Below, piece by piece: positions 47,975-57,743 of a stretch of 64,000 bases of DNA (its first letter is position 1; every line of letters starts with the position of its first letter). The stretch is from Shinella sp032095155 (GTDB lineage Bacteria > Pseudomonadota > Alphaproteobacteria > Rhizobiales > Rhizobiaceae): assembly GCF_049199905.1 (NCBI RefSeq), contig NZ_JBLZPK010000014.1:124001-188000 (forward strand). The letters are read 5' to 3'. Below the pieces are notes generated by a model that did no database searches, was not told the DNA's origin, and saw only the letters and a program-made list of their open reading frames with translations. Made by a program: the position numbers and the translations under genes.

Positions 47975-50401
47975 TCAATGCGCGATTGCGCCGGTGCCGT
48001 CTTCGGTCGATTCGACCGCCGGAACACGGGCAGCTTCTGCCGCAGCACTGTCCCATTCGATCGGCTCGGGCTTGCGCAGCAGGGCGTGCTGGATGACCTC
48101 GCCCATGCGCGAGACCGGGACGATCTCCATGTTGTTTTTCACATTGTCCGGAATGTCGGCCAGGTCCTTGGCGTTCTCTTCCGGGATCAGCACCTTCTTG
48201 ATGCCGCCGCGAAGAGCCGCGAGCAGCTTTTCCTTCAGGCCGCCGATCGGCAGGACCCGACCGCGCAGCGTCACTTCGCCCGTCATCGCGATATCCTTCG
48301 AGACCGGAATGCCGGTCATGATGGAAACGATGGCGGTCGCCATGGCGATACCGGCCGACGGACCATCCTTCGGCGTCGCGCCTTCCGGCACGTGCACGTG
48401 GATGTCGGTCTTGTCGAAGCGCGGCGGCTCGATGCCGAAATCGACGGCGCGCGAGCGGACGTAGGATGCCGCTGCCGAAATCGATTCCTTCATCACGTCC
48501 TTCAGGTTGCCCGTGACCGTCATGCGGCCCTTGCCACCCGGCAGGCTGACGCCTTCGATGGTGAGCAGCTCGCCGCCGACTTCCGTCCAAGCAAGTCCCG
48601 TGACCACACCGACCTGATCCTCACGCTCGGCTTCGCCGTGGCGGAAGCGCGGGACGCCGAGGAAGTCATGGATGTTGTCAGCCGTGACCTCGACCTTCTT
48701 CGCCTTGCCCTTGATGATCTCGGTGACCGCCTTGCGGCCGAGCTTCATCAGTTCACGCTCGAAGTTACGCACGCCCGCTTCGCGGGTGTACTGCTGGATG
48801 ACCGCCATCAGCGCGCCGTCGGTGACCGAAAACTCCTTCGGCTGCAGCGCGTGGTCGCGGATCGCCTTGGGCAGCAGGTGCCGCTTGGCGATTTCCAGCT
48901 TTTCCTCTTCGGTGTAGCCGGCGATGCGGATGACTTCCATGCGGTCCATAAGCGGAGCCGGAATGTTCAGCGTATTCGCCGTCGTCACGAACATGACGTT
49001 GGACAGGTCGTATTCGACTTCCAGGTAGTGATCCATGAAGGTCGAGTTCTGTTCCGGATCCAGCACCTCGAGCAGGGCCGAAGACGGGTCGCCGCGGAAA
49101 TCCATGCCCATCTTGTCGATCTCGTCGAGCAGGAAGAGAGGGTTGGATTTCTTGGCCTTCTTCATCGACTGGATGACCTTGCCGGGCATCGAGCCGATAT
49201 AGGTGCGGCGGTGACCGCGGATTTCGGCTTCGTCGCGAACGCCGCCGAGCGCCATGCGGATATATTCGCGGCCGGTCGCCTTGGCGATCGACTTGGCGAG
49301 CGAGGTCTTGCCGACGCCCGGAGGGCCGACGAGGCACAGGATCGGGCCCTTGATCTTGGTCGAGCGGGCCTGCACGGCGAGATATTCGACGATACGCTCC
49401 TTGACCTTGTCGAGGCCGAAGTGATCCTCGTCGAGGACCTTTTCCGCAGCGTTGAGGTCGGTCTTGATCTTCGACTTCTTGCCCCACGGAATACCCGTCA
49501 GCCAGTCGAGATAGTTGCGCACGACGGTGGCTTCCGCCGACATCGGGCTCATCTGGCGCAGCTTCTTCAGTTCCGCGTCGGCCTTTTCGCGGGCTTCCTT
49601 GGAAAGCTTGACCTTGGAGATCTTGTCTTCCAGTTCGGCCATCTCGTCGCGGCCGTCCTCGCCGTCGCCGAGCTCCTTCTGGATCGCCTTCATCTGTTCG
49701 TTGAGGTAGTATTCGCGCTGGGTCTTCTCCATCTGGCGTTTGACACGCGAGCGGATGCGCTTTTCGACCTGCAGAACCGAAATCTCGCCTTCCATGAAGC
49801 CGAGCGCCTTTTCCAGGCGCAGCTTGACGCTGGTCGTCTCGAGCATTTCCTGCTTCTCGACGATCTTGATGGAGAGGTGCGAGGCGACCGTGTCGGCGAG
49901 CTTCGAGTAATCCTCGATCTGGCTCGCGGCACCGACGACTTCGGGCGAAATCTTCTTGTTGAGCTTTACGTAGTTTTCGAACTCGGAGACGACCGAGCGC
50001 GACAGCGCTTCGATCTCGACCGGGTCTTCGTCCGGCTCGGCCAGGACATGGGCCATCGCCTCGTAGAATTCTTCACGGTCGGTATAGCCGTCGATTTCGG
50101 CGCGGGCGCGGCCCTCGACCAGAACCTTGACGGTGCCGTCGGGCAGCTTCAGGAGCTGGAGAACGTTGGCGACGGTGCCGATGCGGTAGATGGCGTCGGT
50201 CTCCGGATCGTCGTCGGAAGCGTTGATCTGGGTGGCAAGCATGATCTGCTTGTCGGTGCCCATCACCTCTTCCAGCGCGCGGATCGACTTTTCGCGACCG
50301 ACGAACAGCGGCACGATCATGTGCGGGAACACCACGATGTCGCGCAGGGGCAGGACCGGGAAGGCCGTGGAATCTTGCGGCGCAGACGTCTTCTTCGTCA
50401 T
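47975..50401 (-). CDS. lon: ATP-dependent protease Lon
   Basis: An 808-residue LonA protease. The N-terminal substrate domain (FPVLPLRDIVVFPHMIVPLFVGR) is followed by a coiled-coil region. The AAA+ module has Walker A GPPGVGKTS and Walker B LFLLDEIDKM. The C-terminal serine protease domain has the catalytic Ser in KDGPSAGIAM and the Lys in GGLKEKLLAA. It degrades damaged and specific regulatory proteins in the cytoplasm. The ATG at 50401 follows GGAAATGAC and matches the family start; the extra upstream frame does not. It is downstream of clpX on the same strand, with a terminator between them, so it has its own promoter in the 420-bp interval. Confidence 0.97.
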   Translation of the reverse strand: MTKKTSAPQDSTAFPVLPLRDIVVFPHMIVPLFVGREKSIRALEEVMGTDKQIMLATQINASDDDPETDAIYRIGTVANVLQLLKLPDGTVKVLVEGRARAEIDGYTDREEFYEAMAHVLAEPDEDPVEIEALSRSVVSEFENYVKLNKKISPEVVGAASQIEDYSKLADTVASHLSIKIVEKQEMLETTSVKLRLEKALGFMEGEISVLQVEKRIRSRVKRQMEKTQREYYLNEQMKAIQKELGDGEDGRDEMAELEDKISKVKLSKEAREKADAELKKLRQMSPMSAEATVVRNYLDWLTGIPWGKKSKIKTDLNAAEKVLDEDHFGLDKVKERIVEYLAVQARSTKIKGPILCLVGPPGVGKTSLAKSIAKATGREYIRMALGGVRDEAEIRGHRRTYIGSMPGKVIQSMKKAKKSNPLFLLDEIDKMGMDFRGDPSSALLEVLDPEQNSTFMDHYLEVEYDLSNVMFVTTANTLNIPAPLMDRMEVIRIAGYTEEEKLEIAKRHLLPKAIRDHALQPKEFSVTDGALMAVIQQYTREAGVRNFERELMKLGRKAVTEIIKGKAKKVEVTADNIHDFLGVPRFRHGEAEREDQVGVVTGLAWTEVGGELLTIEGVSLPGGKGRMTVTGNLKDVMKESISAAASYVRSRAVDFGIEPPRFDKTDIHVHVPEGATPKDGPSAGIAMATAIVSIMTGIPVSKDIAMTGEVTLRGRVLPIGGLKEKLLAALRGGIKKVLIPEENAKDLADIPDNVKNNMEIVPVSRMGEVIQHALLRKPEPIEWDSAAAEAARVPAVESTEDGTGAIAH

Positions 50402-50776
50402 GTCATTTCCTTTCAAACGTCCCGTTTCCGGGAACCGGTCCTGTCGGTGTCTGGGGACACCGGGCCGGCGATCTTTTCCATCCACAAGTGGCGTGCGGTT
50501 GACGTATTTTCAAGCCCGGTTGCGGAGTGCCCCACTCCACTGCGGACAAGACGAACCAACGACAGGAAGTCTAGTCCTCCGCGCTGTCGCGGAACTTGCG
50601 GCCTTCCTCCGGCAAAGCTGCCGGAGCCTACGCGAGACACAGAATCGAAGTCTTCCATCTTCGCTCGACTGATAACGTTTCGCAACGCCTTGTCGAAGCA
50701 GCGGAAGGTTCATCATCATGACCTTTTAAGGCCAAGGCGACCAGTCACGAAATGTCGCTAGACGTCCCCGAAACGA
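50402..50776 (-). promoter_or_regulatory. Intergenic region carrying the lon promoter, no gene seen
   Basis: About 375 bases between the clpX terminator and lon with no credible coding region. On the leftward strand CTTGAA (50509-50514) could be the -35 box of a heat-shock (RpoH) promoter, but the matching -10 is poor. GGTGTC-TGGG-GACACC at 50446-50461 is a small inverted repeat in the leader. Confidence 0.35.
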
Positions 50777-50801
50777 AAAGACCCGCCGGCGGCGGGTCTT
50801 T
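50777..50801 (-). terminator. Rho-independent terminator after clpX
   Basis: AAAGACCCGCC, three bases, GGCGGGTCTTT, 20 bases past the clpX stop. It is strong in both directions. Confidence 0.92.
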
Positions 50802-50821
50802 CCTGAACGGTTTGGCATCGA

Positions 50822-52099
50822 TCAGGCCGATACGTTGGCCTTCTCCTCGGAGCGCTCCGAGTAGATGTAGAGCGGGCGGGCCGAACCGCGGACGACCTCG
50901 TCGGAGATGACGACCTCGCGAACGCCCTCAAGCGTCGGAAGTTCGAACATCGTGTCGAGCAGGATCTTCTCCATGATCGAGCGCAGGCCGCGGGCGCCGG
51001 TCTTGCGGATGATCGCACGCTTGGCGATTTCGCGCAGAGCGTCCTCGTGGAAGGTCAGTTCCACGTCTTCCATCTCGAACAGGCGCTGATACTGCTTGAT
51101 CAGCGCGTTCTTCGGCTCGGACAGGATCTGGATCAGCGCGTCCTCGTCGAGGTCTTCCAGCGTCGCCAGAACCGGCAGACGGCCGATGAATTCCGGGATA
51201 AGGCCGAACTTCACCAGGTCTTCCGGCTCCAGTTCGCGCAGGACTTCGCCGACGCGGCGATCTTCCGGCGAACGCACCTGCGCGCCGAAACCGATCGAGG
51301 TCTTTTCGCCGCGCGCCGAAATGATCTTGTCGAGACCGGCAAAGGCGCCGCCGCAGATGAACAGGATGTTCGTCGTGTCGACCTGCAGGAATTCCTGCTG
51401 CGGATGCTTACGGCCGCCCTGCGGGGGAACCGAGGCAACCGTGCCTTCCATGATCTTCAGAAGCGCCTGCTGCACGCCTTCACCCGAGACGTCACGGGTG
51501 ATGGACGGGTTGTCGGACTTGCGAGAGATCTTATCGACTTCGTCGATATAGACGATGCCGCGCTGCGCACGTTCGACATTGTAGTCGGCCGCCTGGAGAA
51601 GCTTCAGGATGATGTTTTCGACGTCCTCGCCGACATATCCGGCTTCGGTGAGCGTCGTGGCATCCGCCATGGTGAAGGGCACGTCGATGATGCGGGCGAG
51701 CGTCTGGGCGAGATAGGTCTTGCCGCAGCCCGTCGGGCCGACCAGCATGATGTTCGACTTCGCCAGTTCCACGTCCGAGCCCTTGGCGGCATGCGCCAGG
51801 CGCTTGTAGTGGTTGTGCACCGCGACCGACAGGATGCGCTTGGCCTGCTGCTGGCCGATGACATATTCGTCGAGGACCTTGATGATATCCTGCGGCGTCG
51901 GAACGCCGTCACGGGATTTCACCATGGATGTCTTGTTCTCCTCGCGGATGATGTCCATGCACAATTCGACGCATTCATCGCAGATGAACACGGTCGGTCC
52001 GGCAATCAGCTTGCGGACCTCGTGCTGGCTCTTGCCGCAGAAGGAGCAGTAAAGGGTATTCTTGGAGTCGCCGCCGTTGCTGCCGCTGACCTTGCTCAT
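50822..52099 (-). CDS. clpX: ClpX, ATPase subunit of the ClpXP protease
   Basis: A 425-residue AAA+ unfoldase. The N-terminal zinc-binding domain has CSFCGK and CDECVELC. The ATPase has Walker A VGPTGCGKT, Walker B GIVYIDEVDKI, a sensor 1 region (ILFICGGAFAG) and sensor 2 (GARGLRSIMEKI). The IGF loop needed for ClpP docking reads IGFGAQV. It recognises, unfolds and threads substrates into ClpP. A ribosome site (GGAAAGTG) precedes the ATG at 52099. It lies between clpP and lon, with a small MmcQ/YjbR-family gene inserted on the clpP side. Confidence 0.97.
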   Translation of the reverse strand: MSKVSGSNGGDSKNTLYCSFCGKSQHEVRKLIAGPTVFICDECVELCMDIIREENKTSMVKSRDGVPTPQDIIKVLDEYVIGQQQAKRILSVAVHNHYKRLAHAAKGSDVELAKSNIMLVGPTGCGKTYLAQTLARIIDVPFTMADATTLTEAGYVGEDVENIILKLLQAADYNVERAQRGIVYIDEVDKISRKSDNPSITRDVSGEGVQQALLKIMEGTVASVPPQGGRKHPQQEFLQVDTTNILFICGGAFAGLDKIISARGEKTSIGFGAQVRSPEDRRVGEVLRELEPEDLVKFGLIPEFIGRLPVLATLEDLDEDALIQILSEPKNALIKQYQRLFEMEDVELTFHEDALREIAKRAIIRKTGARGLRSIMEKILLDTMFELPTLEGVREVVISDEVVRGSARPLYIYSERSEEKANVSA

Positions 52100-52363
52100 A
52101 TCACTTTCCTTCCAGCACGCCGTTCATCTCTCGGAGAAGATGGCCGGACCACTCAAACCGCCCTTTCGGAAGCGCTCAGCATCCTTCAAAGGCTTCCAGG
52201 GGTACTGACCGGCCCGGGCCACGCCCTTGAACCGGTTGCAACGCATTCCCCGTTAAACACCGAATGCTAAGCCGTCACAAATCAACATAGCATTAACGGC
52301 CAATATTACCGGCTTTATGGCGAGGATAAAGCCCCGCGATCATTACAAATCGCGCGATTGCCT

Positions 52364-52729
52364 TCATTCGCCCCTTAAGCCAAGATCGGCACGGGCCTTG
52401 CGCGTCAACTTCGCCGCCACCAGACCGTGGCTTTCCCTTAGATAGTCACACAGGGCCGCATCATCAACTGATTCGCCCGTCTGCCGCTGAATCCACTTCA
52501 TTCCGCGCGAGGCGAGATAGGGTGCCGGGCGGCATCCGGGCTGCTCACGCAGAATGTCGTAGGCGAGCTCCGTCACCTTGAACGTCACCCCGAGCCCAAC
52601 CCCCTCGCTCCAGCCGGCGATGGCGAAAACCTTGTCGCCGACCTTCCAGACATGCGCCCCGCCCCATTGCACGACATGCGTCGTGGCGGGGAGCGAAGCG
52701 CAGAAAGCGTTGTAGTCGTCGAGCGTCAT
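52364..52729 (-). CDS. MmcQ/YjbR family protein
   Basis: A 121-residue protein of the MmcQ/YjbR (CyaY-like fold) family, recognised from MTLDDYNAFCASLPATTH, VWKVGDKVFAI and GMKWIQRQTGESVDDAAL with a final helix (SHGLVAAKLTRKARADLG). The function is not established; related proteins are thought to bind DNA. It sits between clpP (25 bases after) and clpX (264 bases before) on the same strand, so it is probably read with clpP. Its place inside the clp cluster is not needed for protease function. Confidence 0.82.
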   Translation of the reverse strand: MTLDDYNAFCASLPATTHVVQWGGAHVWKVGDKVFAIAGWSEGVGLGVTFKVTELAYDILREQPGCRPAPYLASRGMKWIQRQTGESVDDAALCDYLRESHGLVAAKLTRKARADLGLRGE

Positions 52730-52754
52730 CCGGCCTCGCAGCCCCGAACCCGGA

Positions 52755-53387
52755 TTACGCCGCGTCCGGTCCTTCGAGCGCCTCGCGGCTGGTGATGACG
52801 CGGTCGATCAGACCCCAGTCCTTCGCCTCGTCGGCATTCATGAAGTGGTCGCGGTCGAGCGTCTGTTCGACTTCCTCATAGGTGCGGCCGCAATGCTTGA
52901 CATAGACCTCGTTCAGCTTGCGCTTCATCTTGATAATGTCCTTGGCATGGCGCTCGATATCCGAGGCCTGGCCCTGGAAACCGCCCGAGGGCTGGTGAAC
53001 CATGATGCGGGCGTTCGGCGTGGCGAAGCGCATGTCCTTGTGGCCGGCGGCGAGCAGCAGCGAGCCCATCGAAGCGGCCTGGCCAATGCACAGCGTCGAC
53101 ACGGCCGGCTTGATGAACTGCATCGTGTCATAGATCGCCATGCCGGAGGTGACGACGCCACCCGGCGAATTGATGTAGAGCGCGATTTCCTTCTTCGGGT
53201 TTTCGGCCTCGAGGAAGAGAAGCTGCGCGCAGACGAGCGTTGCGATGTGATCTTCCACCGGACCGGTGAGGAAGATGATGCGCTCCTTGAGGAGACGCGA
53301 ATAGATGTCGTAGGAACGCTCGCCGCGGTTGGTCTGCTCGACGACCATCGGCACCAGAGCCATGGCGGTATCTACGGGATTTCTCAT
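52755..53387 (-). CDS. clpP: ClpP, proteolytic subunit of the Clp protease
   Basis: A 210-residue serine peptidase that forms the double-heptamer chamber of ClpXP and ClpAP. The catalytic Ser is in CIGQAASMGSLLLAAG, the His in IMVHQPSGGFQG and the Asp at the usual place in the C-terminal part (LDRDHFMNADEAKDWGLID). The N-terminal part has LVPMVVEQTNRGERSYDIYSRLL with the IFLTG strand. The ATG at 53387 gives the normal length. It is the first gene of the leftward clp cluster. Confidence 0.97.
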   Translation of the reverse strand: MRNPVDTAMALVPMVVEQTNRGERSYDIYSRLLKERIIFLTGPVEDHIATLVCAQLLFLEAENPKKEIALYINSPGGVVTSGMAIYDTMQFIKPAVSTLCIGQAASMGSLLLAAGHKDMRFATPNARIMVHQPSGGFQGQASDIERHAKDIIKMKRKLNEVYVKHCGRTYEEVEQTLDRDHFMNADEAKDWGLIDRVITSREALEGPDAA

Positions 53388-53662
53388 ATCGATCCTTCAT
53401 CTCAAGTGCCCTGAAACCCTCGCCAAGCGTTGGGAATCAGCAAGTTTCGTCTCCCCTACATAGAGTGTCAGGGTATCGGACTTCAAGACGGCGCCATGTT
53501 TTGCGGCGCTCAATGCGAGAATGCGGTTAACTCACGCAACGTCGGGCGGCGATTTCCACAAGGCAAGCGCTGTCAGGGTGAAGAAAGCGTGAATTCCGTG
53601 CGCCATCTTGCCTCCTCTTTGCGATTGCCCGCACTATATGCCTCCCAGCGAAGGCAATCACC

Positions 53663-55414
53663 ATGAAACGATCCCTCGTCGCCCTCGGGCTTCTCTTTCT
53701 GACATCGACGGCGGCGCCGGCCCAGCAGGCCTCCGACACCGTGTCGCCGGAACGCGCGACCGGCCTTGCGGCGGCGAAGATCACGACCGCCAAGGCGCAT
53801 ATGGTCGCCGCCGCCCATCCTCTGGCGGCCGAGGCAGGCGAAACGGTTCTGGCGGACGGCGGCAGCGCCATCGATGCGATGATAACCGTGCAGACCGTGC
53901 TCGGCCTCGTCGAGCCGCAATCCTCCGGCCTCGGCGGCGGCGCCTTCCTCGTCTATTACGATGCGGAGGCGAAGCGTCTCTTCACCCTCGACGGCCGCGA
54001 AACCGCCCCCATGGACGCCACGCCAAAACTCTTCCTCGACGACAAGGGCGAACCGATGCAGTTCTTCGACGCCGTCGTCGGGGGACGTTCGGTCGGCACG
54101 CCCGGCACCGTCATGCTGCTGCAGGAGGCGCACAAGCGCTGGGGTCGCAAGGACTGGAAAGACCTCTTCTCACCGGCTGAAAAACTGGCACGGGACGGGT
54201 TCGCCGTTTCCCCGCGGCTCGCCAAGCTGATCGCGACGGAGGGCGACAAGCTCAAGACCTTCGAGGCAACCGCCTCCTATTTCTTCGGCGCCGACGGCGC
54301 GCCGCTGGCCGCCGGCACGATCCTGAAGAACCCCGCCTATGCAGAGACGCTTTCCGTCATCGCCAAGGATGGCGCCTCGGCCTTCTACAGCGGCCCGATC
54401 GCCGAATCTATCGTCGATACAGTGCGCATGTCGGGCAAGAATTCCGGCGTGCTGACGCTCGCCGATCTCGCGAACTATCACGTCAAGGAGCGGCGGCCGG
54501 TGTGTATCAGCTACCGCGCGCTCGATATCTGCGGCATGGGACCGCCCTCCTCCGGTGCCGTCGCCATCGGCCAGATGCTCGGCCTTCTGGAAAACTTCGA
54601 TCTGAAGGCGCTCGGCAAGGACAACCCCGAAAGCTGGCGGCTGATCGGCGATGCCCAGCGCCTCGCCTTCGCCGACCGCGAACGCTACCTCGCCGACACG
54701 GATTTCGTGCCCTCCCCGATCAAGGGCCTCATCGACAAGACCTATCTCGGCGAACGCGCAAAGCTGCTTGACGGCGACAAGGCGCTGGCAAAGGACGCCG
54801 TCACGGCGGGCAAGCCGGAATGGGACCACGCCTTCAATTTCGGCCGCGACGCCGCGCTCGAACTCCCCTCGACCAGCCATTTCGTCATCGTCGACAAGGA
54901 CGGCAATGTCGTCTCGATGACGACGACTATCGAGAACGGCTTCGGCTCGCGGCTGATGACCAACGGCTTCCTGCTCAACAACGAGCTGACCGACTTCTCC
55001 TTCAAGACCCACGACGAGGGCATGCCCGTCGCCAACCGCGTCGAGCCCGGCAAACGCCCCCGCTCCTCCATGTCGCCGACCATCGTGATGAAGGACGGCA
55101 AGCCGCTTCTCGCCATCGGCTCGCCCGGTGGCAGCCAGATCATCGGCTATGTCGCGCAGGCCCTCATCGCCTATATCGACTGGGGCATGGATGTCGGCGG
55201 CATCGTTGCCATGCCGCACCTCATCAACCGCTTCGGCCCCTACGATCTCGAAGCCGGCACTGATGCGGAGAAACTTGCCGAACCGCTGAAGGCGCTCGGC
55301 TACGAGGTCAAGGCAAGCGATATGAATTCCGGCCTGCACGCCATCGAACTCACCGCCGACGGCCTGAAGGGTGCGGCCGATCCCCGCCGGGAGGGTGTTG
55401 CACTCGGACAATGA
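53663..55414 (+). CDS. ggt: Gamma-glutamyltransferase
   Basis: A 583-residue precursor. A signal peptide (KRSLVALGLLFLTSTAAPAQ) sends it to the periplasm. The self-cleavage site and catalytic Thr lie in LPSTSHFVIVDKDGN, which splits it into large and small subunits. Other conserved blocks are SSGLGGGAFLVYYDA, FTLDGRETAPMDA, GMGPPSSGAVAIGQ, RPRSSMSPTIV and GSPGGSQIIGYV. It transfers or hydrolyses gamma-glutamyl groups, chiefly of glutathione. The ATG at 53663 is right; it stands alone and divergent from clpP. Confidence 0.94.
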   Translation: MKRSLVALGLLFLTSTAAPAQQASDTVSPERATGLAAAKITTAKAHMVAAAHPLAAEAGETVLADGGSAIDAMITVQTVLGLVEPQSSGLGGGAFLVYYDAEAKRLFTLDGRETAPMDATPKLFLDDKGEPMQFFDAVVGGRSVGTPGTVMLLQEAHKRWGRKDWKDLFSPAEKLARDGFAVSPRLAKLIATEGDKLKTFEATASYFFGADGAPLAAGTILKNPAYAETLSVIAKDGASAFYSGPIAESIVDTVRMSGKNSGVLTLADLANYHVKERRPVCISYRALDICGMGPPSSGAVAIGQMLGLLENFDLKALGKDNPESWRLIGDAQRLAFADRERYLADTDFVPSPIKGLIDKTYLGERAKLLDGDKALAKDAVTAGKPEWDHAFNFGRDAALELPSTSHFVIVDKDGNVVSMTTTIENGFGSRLMTNGFLLNNELTDFSFKTHDEGMPVANRVEPGKRPRSSMSPTIVMKDGKPLLAIGSPGGSQIIGYVAQALIAYIDWGMDVGGIVAMPHLINRFGPYDLEAGTDAEKLAEPLKALGYEVKASDMNSGLHAIELTADGLKGAADPRREGVALGQ

Positions 55415-55481
55415 CACGGCTGTTGACCACGGGATCGTCGCGCTTTCACGGCGCGGCGAAATCCGCTAGGTCTTGGATATC

Positions 55482-56732
55482 ATGACGACGACACATCTCC
55501 CCTTCCTCTCCATCGATCCCGCCAGTCGCCGCGTCTCGCTCGACGGCCGCAACACCGATTTCTACCGCGATCCGAACCCGGTTTACGCGGCGCTGCATGC
55601 GCACTGTCCCACCTTCTGGTGGGAAGAGCAGAAGATGTGGTATTTCACCGGTTACGACCATGTGAACGGCCTCCTGCGTGACCGTCGCTTCGGCCGGCAG
55701 ATCCTGCATGTGGCGACGCGCGAGGAACTCGGCATGCCCGAGCCACAGGCGCATCTGAAGCATTTCGATGCCGCCGAGGCCTGGTCTCTGCTCGAGCTGG
55801 AACCGCCGGAGCACACGCGCCTGCGCACCCTCGTCAACCGCGCTTTCGTCTCGCGCATAATCGAGAAGCTGACGCCGGAAATATCAGCGCTCTGCCATGA
55901 GGCGATCGATCGTTTCGAGAAAGACGGCAAGGTCGAGCTTCTCGCCGCCTTTGCCGACATCCTGCCGGTGACGATGATCGCCCGCATGATCGGCATTCCC
56001 GACGAGATGGGGCCGCAGCTTCTGAAATGGTCGCATTCCTATGTGCGCATGTACATGTTCGGCCGCACCGAGCAGGACGAGCTGAACGCCGACAAGGCAG
56101 CACAGGAATTTTCCGATTACGTGCGCAGCGTGATTGCCGAGCGCCGTGCTGAGCCGCGTGACGACCTGCTCTCGCACATGGTGCACACCGAACATCGCGG
56201 CCAGCTCCTGACAGAGGATGAGCTGATCTCCACGACCATCGTGCTGCTCAATGCCGGTCACGAGGCGACGGTGCACCAGATCGGCAATGCCGTGCGCACC
56301 ATCCTGGAAAACGACGCCGACCCGGCCGTGCTCTTCGCCGACGAGAAGGCGACGGAGCGCACGGTGGAGGAATGCCTGCGCATCTCCGCCCCCGTCCACA
56401 TCTTCGACCGCTTCGCACTCGAAGACGTGGAACTGGACGGCATCCAGTTCCGCCGCGGCGACAAGGTCGCGATGATCCTGGCCGCCGCCAATCTCGACCC
56501 GAAGAAATTCTCCGATCCGCTGATCTTCAAGCCCGACCGCAACGAAGGCGCCAACCTCTCCTTCGGCGCAGGCATTCATTTCTGCATCGGCGCACCGCTG
56601 GCGCGGCTGGAGCTCAACATCGCTCTGCCGATCCTCTTCCAGCGCCTGCCGGGCCTGAAGATCGCGAAACAGCCCGTGGTGAAGGATGTCTATCACTTCC
56701 ACGGGCTGGAGGCGCTGGAACTGGAATGGTGA
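55482..56732 (+). CDS. Cytochrome P450
   Basis: A 416-residue soluble bacterial P450. The heme-binding loop is LSFGAGIHFCIGAPLARLE with the Cys ligand. The ExxR pair is in VEECLRIS, and the I-helix oxygen-binding segment reads LNAGHEATVHQIGN, with His-Glu-Ala-Thr in place of the commoner Gly-x-Asp/Glu-Thr. No redox partner gene (ferredoxin or reductase) lies nearby. The ATG at 55482 is preferred. The substrate cannot be inferred. It is followed 8 bases later by a membrane-protein gene on the same strand. Confidence 0.94.
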   Translation: MTTTHLPFLSIDPASRRVSLDGRNTDFYRDPNPVYAALHAHCPTFWWEEQKMWYFTGYDHVNGLLRDRRFGRQILHVATREELGMPEPQAHLKHFDAAEAWSLLELEPPEHTRLRTLVNRAFVSRIIEKLTPEISALCHEAIDRFEKDGKVELLAAFADILPVTMIARMIGIPDEMGPQLLKWSHSYVRMYMFGRTEQDELNADKAAQEFSDYVRSVIAERRAEPRDDLLSHMVHTEHRGQLLTEDELISTTIVLLNAGHEATVHQIGNAVRTILENDADPAVLFADEKATERTVEECLRISAPVHIFDRFALEDVELDGIQFRRGDKVAMILAAANLDPKKFSDPLIFKPDRNEGANLSFGAGIHFCIGAPLARLELNIALPILFQRLPGLKIAKQPVVKDVYHFHGLEALELEW

Positions 56733-56740
56733 GACGCTGA

Positions 56741-57310
56741 GTGGCACACGGCGACAACATTGTTATCATCGGTGCGGTCTTCGGCGCGGTCTATCTGTTC
56801 GTTCCCATCGCCACGCTCGCCTCCGGCTTTCTTCGGTCGCGCGGTGATGCATGGACGTTCCCGGCACTCGTAGCCGCCAATGTCGCGTTGTGGGTCCTAT
56901 TCACGACGTCCACAAGTGAAGGCAGTTTGGCTTGGGGTCTTTCTTTTCCACACCTCTGCCTCGTTGTCCTGACGTCGGTTATCGGGGGCGTGGCACGCTT
57001 CTTTCGCTCTCCGTCCGCTACGGAGACATCAGGAATCGACAGCATGCTGCTGGGCTTCGCCATCGGCGTTCCGGTGCCACTCACCCTACTCGGCCTCGTG
57101 GGTCTCTTCGACCATCAGCCACATATCGGCGTGACCGCCGTCCTCGTCTTTATAACTGGTTTCCTGCTTTGTCAGGCCAGTTTAGGCCGCAGTAGATTGC
57201 GGATGAAGCAGCCTTTCGACACCTACGGCTTCATATGCTTCTCACTCGCCGGGACGCTGGGCATCGCGACGTTCTTGGCCAATTTTTTCCCGCTACAGGC
57301 AGCATCCTAG
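56741..57310 (+). CDS. Polytopic membrane protein of unknown function
   Basis: 189 residues starting from a GTG at 56741, 8 bases after the P450 stop. There are about five to six hydrophobic segments (for example VIIGAVFGAVYLFVPIATLAS, ALVAANVALWVLF, LCLVVLTSVIGGVA, LLGFAIGVPVPLTLLGLVGL, VTAVLVFITGFLL and FSLAGTLGIATFLANFF). I recognise no family. Codon use looks less GC-biased than that of its neighbours. That may mean recent arrival or weak expression. A link with the P450 is suggested only by spacing. Confidence 0.6.
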   Translation: MAHGDNIVIIGAVFGAVYLFVPIATLASGFLRSRGDAWTFPALVAANVALWVLFTTSTSEGSLAWGLSFPHLCLVVLTSVIGGVARFFRSPSATETSGIDSMLLGFAIGVPVPLTLLGLVGLFDHQPHIGVTAVLVFITGFLLCQASLGRSRLRMKQPFDTYGFICFSLAGTLGIATFLANFFPLQAAS

Positions 57311-57373
57311 CCCCCCAGCAGGACCGGAGCCGTACACGCTGCTCGATCTGGCAAAAGCCTTGTTGGCGAAACC

Positions 57374-57718
57374 CTAGACGCGGATGACGTAGTCCTTGCG
57401 AGTCGTTTCAACGACTTCCCAGGTTCCCTTGAAGCCGGGTCTGAGGATCAGGCGGTCGCCGGCTTTCAGGTGGGTGGTCTCGCCGTTTTCCGAGACGACG
57501 ATCGAGTGGCCCTCGAGGATGTGGAAATATTCCCACTCGTCGTACTGGATGCGCCACTTGCCCGGCGTGGACTGCCAGATGCCGGCATAGATGCCGCCCT
57601 CCGCTTCCTCGATGTTCCAGGTGGTGAAGACCGGATCGCCCGCGATCAGCCGGTCTTCGGCCGGGCGGCCCTCTTCCGGCGTGACGGCGGAAATGTCGAA
57701 GGGTTGGACCTTGCTCAT
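57374..57718 (-). CDS. Cupin-domain protein
   Basis: A 114-residue protein of the single-cupin (cupin_3) type: WNIEEAEGGIYAGIWQSTPGKW, EWEYFHILEGHSIVVSENGE, LKAGDRLILRPGFKGTWEV and a final RKDYVIRV. This is a complete beta barrel with Glu and His candidates for metal binding. The ATG at 57718 gives this length; the long upstream frame is a shadow of metY. It lies downstream of metY on the same strand, with a hairpin between them. Enzyme activity is unknown. Confidence 0.82.
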   Translation of the reverse strand: MSKVQPFDISAVTPEEGRPAEDRLIAGDPVFTTWNIEEAEGGIYAGIWQSTPGKWRIQYDEWEYFHILEGHSIVVSENGETTHLKAGDRLILRPGFKGTWEVVETTRKDYVIRV

Positions 57719-57743
57719 GTGTCTATCCACTTGCTGAAATGAA

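Noticed and set aside
50505..50545. Heat-shock (RpoH) promoter for lon
   Set aside because: CTTGAA is present on the leftward strand, but the expected -10 element at the right distance is poor, so it is noted only as a possibility in the intergenic entry.
53430..53666. 78-residue frame between clpP and ggt
   Set aside because: No ribosome site or recognisable family. It runs into the ggt start in another frame.
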